Shown in pieces: positions 1-5,151 of a stretch of 5,755 nucleotides of DNA. A model generated the notes under the pieces. The model saw only the letters and a program-made list of their open reading frames with translations, was not told where the DNA came from and ran no database searches. The DNA comes from Halobacteriales archaeon QS_5_70_15. Lineage in GTDB: Archaea; Halobacteriota; Halobacteria; Halobacteriales; Haloarculaceae. The translations under genes and the position numbers were made by a program. The stretch covers positions 3,135 to 8,889 of the forward strand of contig PXRQ01000029.1 in the NCBI GenBank assembly GCA_003022005.1, written 5' to 3'. Numbering within the stretch: the stretch's first letter is position 1; each line of letters begins with the position of its first letter.

Positions 1-724
1 CCGGCGGGGCGTCGAGTCGCTCGGCGAGTTCGACGAAGTCGTCGACCACGAGGTCGTACGCGGCGTCGTCCGGCCGCTCGGCCTCCTCGGCCGCTTCGGG
101 TCCCCACTCCGCGGGGCGGTGGACGTAGGCCGTGCGGAGCCCCGCCTCCCGGCTCGCGTCGAGGTCCATCTCGTGGGCGGCGACCATCATCACGTCTTCC
201 GGATCGGCGTCGAGGAGGTCGACCGCGGTGAGGTAGGCCTCCTCGTCGGGCTTGTAGTGGCCCGAGAGCTCCGCCGAGAGGATCAGGTCCCACGGAATGC
301 CGGCCCGCTTGGCCATGTTCGTGAGCAGCCGGACGTGTCCGTTCGAGAGCGGGGCGACCACGTAGTGGGGCTTGAGCCGCTGCACCCCGGGTATCGAGTC
401 CGGCCAGGGGTCGAGCCGGTGCCAGACGCGGTTGAGGTGTTCCACCTCGTCGTCGGTCAGCCCCTCGATGCCGAGGCGGTCGAGCAGGCTCCCGAGGGAC
501 TCGCGGTGGAGCGCGTCGAGGTTCCGCCAGGGTATCTCCCCCCGACGGACGCGGGCCAACTGGGGCTGGTACTCCTCGCGCCAGGCGTCGGCGAACGCCG
601 CCCAGTCGACGTCCAGCCCCTTTTCGTCGCCGAGCTTCCGTCCGTCCCGGACGACGCCGCTCCGCCAGTCGACGACCGTGCCGAACACGTCGAACACGAG
701 CGCCTCCACGTCCGGGGCCGTCAT
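1..724 (-). CDS. Type II haloacid dehalogenase-like HAD hydrolase (C-terminus cut by window edge)
   Basis: This is a cytosolic HAD-superfamily hydrolase of the (S)-2-haloacid dehalogenase (type II) group. From the ATG at 724-722, 241 residues are visible with no stop; the family is usually about 220-240 residues, so only the extreme C-terminus is missing. Motif I is FDVFGT, with the nucleophile Asp12 and Thr16. Arg49 (in WREEY) matches the substrate-binding arginine region. Motif II is LSNG (Ser127, Asn128), Lys158 lies in YKPD, and Tyr164 follows with the same spacing as Lys151/Tyr157 of the Pseudomonas L-DEX enzyme. The final acidic motif reads AAHEMD: Asp187 is kept, but the usual Ser and Asn (SSNxxD) are Ala182 and His184. 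Many uncharacterised relatives share the AAH form, so the fold is clear but dehalogenase activity on 2-haloacids is only a possibility; a phosphatase or other HAD activity is the alternative. No strong TATA element or Shine-Dalgarno is seen. The gene is divergent from the zinc-finger gene. Confidence 0.88.
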   Translation of the reverse strand, partial: MTAPDVEALVFDVFGTVVDWRSGVVRDGRKLGDEKGLDVDWAAFADAWREEYQPQLARVRRGEIPWRNLDALHRESLGSLLDRLGIEGLTDDEVEHLNRVWHRLDPWPDSIPGVQRLKPHYVVAPLSNGHVRLLTNMAKRAGIPWDLILSAELSGHYKPDEEAYLTAVDLLDADPEDVMMVAAHEMDLDASREAGLRTAYVHRPAEWGPEAAEEAERPDDAAYDLVVDDFVELAERLDAPP

Positions 725-1040
725 CGGCCCACGCTCCGGACGGTCGTGGGTACTTCGGCGTCGGCGGTCCTCGGGTCGTCCGCGGTCGCTCCGTCAGGAA
801 CCATCGTCCGCCCAGTGACGGTAGACTGCCTTCACTCTTCGGTCGAGGGACTCCGCCGGTCGGGTCTCGGAACGCCTGTCGAGCGTCCGTCCGCAGTCCG
901 GGTGTCGGTCCGGCGCGAGGGGGTCGGGACGTCCCTCGCCGGCGGAGTGGTGGTTCCCGGCGTTCGCGACCTCCGGATGCCGGGTCGAGCCGGATCGAGC
1001 CGGAACGCTCATCTCGACCGTCTCGAGAGTGGGGAACACG
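725..1040. other. Divergent intergenic region, no gene seen
   Basis: These 316 bases separate the start of the minus-strand HAD gene from the start of the plus-strand zinc-finger gene, so both promoters should lie here. Reading frames stay open on both strands, but their translations are rich in Arg, Ser, Pro and Gly, lack the acidic composition of the neighbouring proteins and contain no recognisable motif. I read them as chance openings in G+C-rich DNA. No convincing TATA box is visible. The only AT-leaning spot near the expected distance from the HAD start is around 751-755. A 10-base tandem repeat at 985-1004 and the palindrome TCTCGAGA at 1021-1028 lie close to the zinc-finger start. Confidence 0.6.
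985..1004. repeat. Perfect tandem 10-base repeat (TCGAGCCGGA twice)
   Basis: The unit TCGAGCCGGA occurs twice, head to tail, without a mismatch, 37-56 bases before the ATG of the zinc-finger gene. A 10-base period would place both units on the same face of the helix, which suits a regulator site. In G+C-rich DNA this may equally be replication slippage of no function. Confidence 0.6.
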
Positions 1041-1277
1041 ATGGCCGACGAAACCGGCGAGACGGATGACACTGGTGATGCCGGCGGCGCCGAGCCGGAG
1101 GTGCCGATCCACTGTCCGGCCTGCGAGACGACGACCCGGGTGCCGCTCTCCGAGGTCGGGGGGACTGTCGAGCGCCACAACGAGGGGCTTCACGGCGGCG
1201 AGGACGTCGCGCGCGTCGACCCGGACCTCGCCGACCGGCTGGCCGACATCGTCGCCGAGGAGCTCGGACTGCTGTAG
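1041..1277 (+). CDS. Small C2H2-like zinc-finger protein of unknown role
   Basis: This is a 78-residue acidic protein with a disordered, Asp/Glu/Thr/Gly-rich start (about residues 1-20). A short cysteine/histidine module follows: CPAC at residues 25-28, then 17 residues, then HNEGLH. This gives the pattern C-x2-C-x17-H-x4-H, which could bind one zinc ion. The C-terminus (DPDLADRLADIVAEELGLL) looks helical and may pack or dimerise. Small one-finger proteins of this kind are common in haloarchaea and mostly have no assigned function; a role in DNA, RNA or protein contacts is a guess. The ATG at 1041 is preferred over a GTG four codons upstream (1029), because GTGGGG just before the ATG could serve as a weak ribosome binding site and the extra residues add nothing conserved. 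It stands alone: the hydrolase downstream starts 187 bases later. Confidence 0.72.
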   Translation: MADETGETDDTGDAGGAEPEVPIHCPACETTTRVPLSEVGGTVERHNEGLHGGEDVARVDPDLADRLADIVAEELGLL

Positions 1278-1333
1278 ACCGCCTCGAGTACCGCCGTCGA
1301 ACACACGCGTGGTCCGTCGTCTCGCGGCCCCGA

Positions 1334-1351
1334 ACCGCCCGGACGGGCGGT
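1334..1351. other. GC-rich perfect inverted repeat (8-base arms, 2-base centre)
   Basis: ACCGCCCG (1334-1341) and CGGGCGGT (1344-1351) pair perfectly around GA. The element lies 56 bases after the zinc-finger stop and about 113 bases before the hydrolase ATG. A second, shorter palindrome, CGACCGGTCG, follows at 1365-1374. No T-tract follows, so it does not look like a typical archaeal terminator. It could be a dimeric regulator site for the hydrolase gene, an RNA hairpin, or chance in G+C-rich sequence. Confidence 0.4.
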
Positions 1352-1464
1352 ATCCCGGACCGAACGACCGGTCGCCCGATTCGCTGTGGGACGCTCCTCC
1401 GGGTTCCGTCTCCGGGGACAGTCCGGCCAACGGCTATGTGCCCTGGTTCTGAAGCGTGCCCCGC

Positions 1465-2451
1465 ATGACCGACGGCTACGACACCGACCGCTCCGACGCG
1501 GAGGGTCGCGACGACGACCGCGACGGTACGGACGAGGACCGCTTCGCGGACGTGCCCGACCACGCCGGCGTCGGCGACTTCGACCCCGAGTTCGTCGACG
1601 TCTCGGGGACCCGGACGCGGTACTACGATCTCGGGAGCGGGCCCACGCTCGCCCTGATACACGGGGGTGCCTGGGGCGGGACCAGTAGCGCCAACACCTG
1701 GTCGACCGTTTTCGACCGCTTGAGCCGGTCGTTCCGGGTGATCGCCTTCGACCGGATCGGCTGTGGCATGACGGACAACCCCGACGACCCCGGGGACTAC
1801 CGGTACGGGGCCGAGGTCACCCACGTGCTCGAGTTCCTTGATGCGGTCGGCGTCGAGCGGGCCCACCTCTGTGGTGCCTCCCGCGGGGCCGGCCTCGCCG
1901 CGTGCCTGGCCACGGAGTCGCCCGATCTGGTCGGGGCGCTCGTGCTGACCAACAGCCACACGTTCGGCCCGCCGGCGGGCGACTTCGATCACCGGTACGA
2001 GCGACTGTTCGAGCGGGCCGGCGGACCGACCGACGAGACCGACCCCGAGTACACCCGGTTCCGGTACGAACAGTACTGCCACCGGACCGACCACGTCACC
2101 GACGAGTTCTGCACCGCGAACGCCTACATGGCGAGCCGTCCGAAGGCCCGCGAGACCGCCGCGGTCCTCGACGAGCGCGAGGACCGGTTCGAGGCGACCA
2201 AGCGGGACCGGATACGGACGGCCCACGAGCGCATCCGTGACGGCGAACTCGTCGCTCCGACGCTCTACGTCTTCGGGCGGAACGACGTGACCGTCCCCCT
2301 CGAGACGGCCGTCGCGGCGTTCGATCTGCTGGGCCAGGAGAACCCGGGCGTCCGCCTGTGCCTGTGCAACGACTGTGGCCACCTCCCCTACCGGGAGCAC
2401 CCCGCGGAGTTCGCCTCCACGCTCGAGGACTTCGTCGAACGGTGGTGCTGA
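1465..2451 (+). CDS. Alpha/beta hydrolase, meta-cleavage-product hydrolase-like
   Basis: This 328-residue cytosolic alpha/beta-fold hydrolase has all expected elements: oxyanion-loop HGG at 66-68, the nucleophile Ser139 in the elbow GASRG, Asp274 in FGRND and His306 in CGHLPYREHP. The stretch from the HGG loop through AFDRIGCGMTDNP resembles hydrolases that cut C-C bonds in ring-cleavage products (BphD/XylF-type), which also carry a GR-x-D acid motif and a CGH-x-x-x-x-EH-type histidine motif. A related esterase or haloalkane-dehalogenase-like activity is possible; dehalogenases use Asp as nucleophile, which argues against that one. Residues 1-35 are an acidic, Asp-rich tail that explains the excess over the usual 280-290 residues. 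Nine cysteines, three of them just before the catalytic His, are unusual for a haloarchaeal protein. The ATG at 1465 is preferred to the GTG at 1456. No Shine-Dalgarno is seen; a weak CTATG at 1434-1438, about 29 bases upstream, could be a TATA element. It appears to be transcribed alone. Confidence 0.85.
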   Translation: MTDGYDTDRSDAEGRDDDRDGTDEDRFADVPDHAGVGDFDPEFVDVSGTRTRYYDLGSGPTLALIHGGAWGGTSSANTWSTVFDRLSRSFRVIAFDRIGCGMTDNPDDPGDYRYGAEVTHVLEFLDAVGVERAHLCGASRGAGLAACLATESPDLVGALVLTNSHTFGPPAGDFDHRYERLFERAGGPTDETDPEYTRFRYEQYCHRTDHVTDEFCTANAYMASRPKARETAAVLDEREDRFEATKRDRIRTAHERIRDGELVAPTLYVFGRNDVTVPLETAVAAFDLLGQENPGVRLCLCNDCGHLPYREHPAEFASTLEDFVERWC

Positions 2452-2764
2452 TGGACCGGCCGGACCCCTCACCACGACCGAGTCGCCGGATCACCTGGGT
2501 TACCCGACAGTACGGGTGGCTGCCAACCTGCGGAGCGGTGCGAAGTCCCCTCGCGGGATCGAGCGGTAACTACCGATCGGGGCGGTCTAGCGCTCCGGCG
2601 GACAGGTCCCGTGGAAACCCCATGTGAGCGGTCTCGTGAGCGGTGGCGAACACTCGCCCGACGTTGACGGGATGGTCGGTCCCCGGGGTCGATACGCTTC
2701 TCGCGACCCGGTGAACCGGCCGCTATGGTCGCGTGGGACACACGGAACGACGACGGAATAACAG
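2452..2764. other. Intergenic region between hydrolase and tRNA, no gene seen
   Basis: These 313 bases lie downstream of both the plus-strand hydrolase and the minus-strand tRNA-Glu, so they should hold the 3' ends of two convergent transcripts. No reading frame here has haloarchaeal protein composition or a recognisable motif. Small inverted repeats are present: ACCCG/CGGGT at 2502-2517 with a 6-base loop, and CGGTA/TACCG at 2564-2575 with a 2-base centre. Both are too short to call as terminators, and no T-rich tract follows the hydrolase stop. No partial copy of the tRNA 3' end, as would mark an integrated element, was noticed. Confidence 0.6.
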
Positions 2765-2839
2765 TGCTCCGACGGGGATTCGAACCCCGGTCATTGCCTC
2801 GAGAGGGCAATATGATTGGCCGGACTACACTATCGGAGC
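2765..2839 (-). tRNA. tRNA-Glu (anticodon CTC)
   Basis: The minus strand folds into a complete 75-nucleotide cloverleaf. Its acceptor stem is GCTCCGA/TCGGAGC with discriminator A at 2765. The short D stem is GTG/CAT, including a G-U pair. The anticodon stem TTGCC/GGCAA closes the loop CTCTCGA, with anticodon CTC at plus-strand 2801-2803. The T arm is CGGGG/CCCCG with loop TTCGAAT. The anticodon reads GAG, and the overall sequence matches the usual haloarchaeal tRNA-Glu pattern, including GTAGTCCGGCCAATCAT in the D arm. There is no intron, and the 3' CCA is not encoded: the next bases are CTG. The gene is divergent from the crotonase operon, about 206 bases away. GAG is expected to be heavily used in this G+C-rich, Glu-rich proteome. 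Confidence 0.96.
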
Positions 2840-2866
2840 ACGTACTACAGGGTAGCCACGATTCCC

Positions 2867-2873
2867 GTTTAAC
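2867..2873 (-). promoter_or_regulatory. Candidate TATA element for tRNA-Glu
   Basis: On the minus strand this reads GTTAAAC, the most AT-rich stretch upstream of the tRNA. It is centred about 31 bases before the mature 5' end, which fits an archaeal TATA box if transcription starts a few bases before the tRNA. No clear BRE was identified, so the call rests on position and composition. Confidence 0.4.
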
Positions 2874-3013
2874 GATTGCGCTTCGCCGTTGCCGTGGGGT
2901 GAATCGACACGGCACGGCGCGTTCGGCGCGGGGCGGGGCGGCGCGTCCGGCCCGGCGTGGGCGGTGGCTCTGCGGTCCGATCGTCGATCGACCGGGAGCG
3001 GCACGACGGAACA

Positions 3014-3021
3014 AGGTTAAT
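3014..3021 (+). promoter_or_regulatory. Candidate TATA element for the crotonase and CoA-transferase operon
   Basis: AGGTTAAT is centred about 28 bases before the ATG at 3046, with an A-rich possible BRE (GGAACA) immediately upstream. This is the spacing expected when transcription begins at or next to the start codon. No Shine-Dalgarno lies in the 20 bases before the ATG, which also points to a leaderless mRNA. The element is AT-rich in an otherwise very G+C-rich region. Confidence 0.5.
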
Positions 3022-3045
3022 CAGCCTCCTCCGGGTCATTCCTCC

Positions 3046-3831
3046 ATGCCCTACTCGGCATACGAACACGTCTCCGTCGACGCCGACGACGGCGTGGTGA
3101 CCGTCACGCTCGACCGGCCGGAGAAGTACAATGCGCTGAACGACGCCACCTTCCTCGACCTCCAGCGTGTCTTCGCCGAGATCAAGCTCGACCGGCACGT
3201 CGACGTCGTGGTCGTGGAGGGCGCGGGCGAGGACGCGTTCTCGGCGGGCGCGGACATCGAACAGTACGCCGGCCCCGCGGAGGAGCACGACCCGATGCAG
3301 AGGGAGCGCCAGGACCTCTTCTACGGCATCTACCGGGTCGCCTACGACTGTCACGCGCCGGTGATCGCGAAGATCGACGGCTACTGCATGGGCGGCGGGC
3401 TCATCTTCGCGATGTACTGCGACCTCCGGATCGCGGACACGACGGCGAAGTTCGGCGTCCCGGTCACCGACATCGGGCAGATACCCACGGGCGGGTCGAC
3501 CTACCGGGCGGCCGAACTCGTCGGCGAGGCGAAGGCCAAGGAGCTGGTCTACACCGCGGGGACGGTCGACGCGGAGGAGGCCCACCGCATCGGACTCGTC
3601 AACGACCTCGTCGAGCCCGAAGCACTCGACGACGCGGTCGAGAGGGTCGTCTCGGCGATACGAGCGACCGGGAAGCGGGCCGTGAAGAACTCGAAGCGGG
3701 CCATCAACGCCGCCGTCGACAGCGGGAGCCTCGGCGAGGCACGCGAGCGCGAGGCCGAGATCTGGTGGGAGCAGTTCGCCACCGACGAGCGCCGCGAACT
3801 GGTCGACGAGTTCCTGGAGGACCGGTCGTGA
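3046..3831 (+). CDS. Enoyl-CoA hydratase/isomerase family (crotonase-fold) protein lacking both canonical glutamates
   Basis: This 261-residue protein has normal crotonase length and binds an acyl-CoA thioester. DRPEKYNALN at 23-32 is the usual N-terminal signature. FSAGADI at 65-71 and MGGG at 115-118 supply the two oxyanion-hole backbone amides, CDLRIA at 125-130 follows, and the C-terminal helices run to the end. In rat mitochondrial enoyl-CoA hydratase the catalytic acids are Glu144 (GGGCE) and Glu164 (PE). Here those positions are Ile120 (GGGLI) and Val140 (FGVPV). Asp142 in VTDIG is a nearby carboxylate, but its role is unknown. The protein should therefore stabilise a CoA enolate, but its reaction (isomerisation, hydration by another residue, C-C or C-X chemistry) is open. 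The ATG at 3046 is chosen because it begins the conserved fold and sits 28 bases after a TATA-like element. An in-frame opening extending upstream runs across the tRNA and is not coding. The stop overlaps the CoA-transferase start, so the two are co-transcribed and probably act in sequence. Confidence 0.9.
   Translation: MPYSAYEHVSVDADDGVVTVTLDRPEKYNALNDATFLDLQRVFAEIKLDRHVDVVVVEGAGEDAFSAGADIEQYAGPAEEHDPMQRERQDLFYGIYRVAYDCHAPVIAKIDGYCMGGGLIFAMYCDLRIADTTAKFGVPVTDIGQIPTGGSTYRAAELVGEAKAKELVYTAGTVDAEEAHRIGLVNDLVEPEALDDAVERVVSAIRATGKRAVKNSKRAINAAVDSGSLGEAREREAEIWWEQFATDERRELVDEFLEDRS
3816..3820 (+). promoter_or_regulatory. Shine-Dalgarno GGAGG for the CoA-transferase
   Basis: GGAGG lies inside the end of the crotonase gene, with seven bases between it and the GTG at 3828. 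It fixes GTG 3828 as the start of the CoA-transferase rather than an in-frame ATG at 3765. It also fits haloarchaeal practice, in which internal operon genes use Shine-Dalgarno sites while first genes are often leaderless. Confidence 0.75.
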
Positions 3832-5075
3832 ACGACGCGAACGCCGGAGCCGGGGGCGACGCCGGAACCGGGCCCGAGTCCGGGGATCGGGGGCCGCTTG
3901 GGGACCTGAACGTCGTCGAGCTGACCGTCCACCGCGCCGGACCGTTCTGCGGGGCGCTGCTCGCGGACCTCGGCGCGGAGGTAGTGAAAATCGAACGCCC
4001 GGGGGTCGGCGACCCCACCCGCGTCCAGGGGCCGGGGCCGGAGAACCGCTCCGGGTACTTCATGGCGAACAACCGGAACAAGCAGTCGGTCGAACTGGAC
4101 CTGAAGTCCGAGGCCGGTCGGGAGGTCGCCCGCGAACTCGTGGCCGGGGCCGACGTGTTCGTCGAGAACATGGGATACGGGGTGGCCGACCGGCTCGGGC
4201 TCGGCTACGAGGACCTCCGGACGGGGAACCCGGACCTCGTCTACGCCAGCGTCAAGGGGTACGGCGAGACCGGCCCCCTCCGGGAGAAGAAGGGGATGGA
4301 CCTCGTCCTCCAGGCCGAGGGCGGGATCATGAGCGTCACCGGGCCCGAGGGGGGTGACCCGGTGAAGGTCGGCCAGGCCATCGGCGACCTCACGGCGGGG
4401 ATGTTCGCGACGGTGGGCGTCCTCGCACGGCTCCAGGAGGTCGCGGCGGGGGACGGCGGCGGGAAGCTAGGCGTCGGGCTCTTCGACGCCGTCGTCTCGA
4501 TGATGAACGAGTACCTCACCTTCTACTCGATGAACAGGGAGGTGCCGGGTCCGCAGGGCACCTCCCACCAGTCGATGGTCCCCTACCAGCTGTTCGAGAC
4601 GGACGACGGCTACCTCGTGACGGCCGTCCCCGCCGACGACCGCTGGGACGAGTTCGTCGACGTCGTCGGCTGCGAGTCGGTCCGGGAGTACGGGACGAAC
4701 GCCGAGCGGGTCGAGAACGAGACGGAGGTGGTCGCGGCCATCCAGGCCGAACTCGCGACCGAATCGACCGAGCACTGGCAGGACGCGCTCGAGAACGCGG
4801 GCTTCCCGGTCGGCCCGCTCAACGACGTCGCGGACGTCGTCGGCCACGAGCAGGCCGAAGCCCGCGGGCTCGTTCCGACGTTCGAGGACCCCGACGCCGG
4901 CGAGATCGTCCTCCCGGGGCACCCCGTGAACTTCCCGGACCACTCGACTGAGATCCGGACCCTGCCGCCGTCGCTCGGCGAGCACACCGAGGCGATACTG
5001 CGGGCGCTCGGCCACGACGACGCGTCGATCGCCGAACTGCGCGAGGCCGGGGCGATCCCCGACTCGGAGGCGTAG
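3828..5075 (+). CDS. Class III CoA-transferase (CaiB/BaiF family)
   Basis: This 415-residue cytosolic enzyme belongs to the family of formyl-CoA transferase and CaiB, which moves CoA from an acyl-CoA donor to a carboxylate. After a Gly/Ala/Asp-rich tail (about 1-20), the classic start follows: a PLGDLNVVELT strand, AGPFCGALLADLGAEVVKIE near 38-57, then GDPTR. NNRNKQSVELDLK lies at 81-93. Asp158, in KKGMDLVLQAEGG, corresponds to the catalytic Asp169 of formyl-CoA transferase, which forms the aspartyl-CoA anhydride. DGYLVTAV (260-267), GPLNDVADV (329-337) and LGEHTEAIL (383-391) are typical of the C-terminal half. Such enzymes form interlocked dimers. Length is normal (380-410 plus the tail). 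The GTG start overlaps the crotonase stop by four bases and has GGAGG seven bases upstream. Donor and acceptor cannot be told from sequence. Carnitine/crotonobetaine, short dicarboxylic acids, aromatic succinates and bile-acid-like substrates are all used by relatives. Pairing with a crotonase suggests activation of an acid for the partner enzyme. Confidence 0.92.
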   Translation: MNDANAGAGGDAGTGPESGDRGPLGDLNVVELTVHRAGPFCGALLADLGAEVVKIERPGVGDPTRVQGPGPENRSGYFMANNRNKQSVELDLKSEAGREVARELVAGADVFVENMGYGVADRLGLGYEDLRTGNPDLVYASVKGYGETGPLREKKGMDLVLQAEGGIMSVTGPEGGDPVKVGQAIGDLTAGMFATVGVLARLQEVAAGDGGGKLGVGLFDAVVSMMNEYLTFYSMNREVPGPQGTSHQSMVPYQLFETDDGYLVTAVPADDRWDEFVDVVGCESVREYGTNAERVENETEVVAAIQAELATESTEHWQDALENAGFPVGPLNDVADVVGHEQAEARGLVPTFEDPDAGEIVLPGHPVNFPDHSTEIRTLPPSLGEHTEAILRALGHDDASIAELREAGAIPDSEA

Positions 5076-5110
5076 CCGGAAGGGGCGACCGTGCCTGCCG
5101 GTCGTCGGCG

Positions 5111-5146
5111 GTCCGGGACGAGCGGGTGTACCCGGGACGAGCGGAC
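5111..5146. repeat. 13-base direct repeat with nested inverted repeats in convergent gap
   Basis: CCGGGACGAGCGG occurs exactly at 5113-5125 and again at 5132-5144, a period of 19 bases. The same stretch holds two inverted pairs. The outer pair is GTCCG (5111-5115) with CGGAC (5142-5146). The inner pair is CGGGT (5123-5127) with ACCCG (5130-5134) around GT. It fills half of the 76-base space between the convergent CoA-transferase and methyltransferase genes. It may help end transcripts from both sides, although there is no T-tract, or it may be a leftover of local duplication. Confidence 0.6.
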
Positions 5147-5151
5147 CGGGG

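Noticed and set aside
119..1069. A 316-codon open frame on the plus strand.
   Set aside because: It is the mirror of the HAD gene, which has clear catalytic motifs on the minus strand, and it continues through the divergent promoter gap with no protein-like composition.
794..1180. A 128-codon minus-strand frame covering the divergent gap and part of the zinc-finger gene.
   Set aside because: The translation is basic and Ser/Pro/Arg-rich, unlike the acidic neighbours, and overlaps the conserved finger region antisense.
1009..2475. A 488-codon open frame on the minus strand, antisense to the alpha/beta hydrolase.
   Set aside because: Its translation is rich in Arg, Gly, Val and Pro, has no domain motif and mirrors the codon periodicity of the plus-strand gene, which has a full catalytic triad. 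It also crosses the intergenic spacer.
2564..2575. CGGTA/TACCG inverted repeat as a terminator after the hydrolase.
   Set aside because: Five-base arms with a two-base centre and no following T-tract are too weak, and it lies more than 110 bases after the stop codon.
2452..2839. tRNA-Glu as an attachment site of an integrated element.
   Set aside because: No second copy of the tRNA 3' end was seen in the window, and no integrase or other mobile-element gene lies on its 3' side.
2896..2961. Four runs of three or more G upstream of the crotonase operon as a possible G-quadruplex.
   Set aside because: The loops between the first two and last two runs are too long (about 30 and 20 bases) for a credible quadruplex.
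2725..3045. In-frame upstream extension of the crotonase gene.
   Set aside because: It would read through the tRNA-Glu gene and an Arg-rich stretch. The conserved fold begins at the ATG at 3046, which has a TATA-like element at the right distance.
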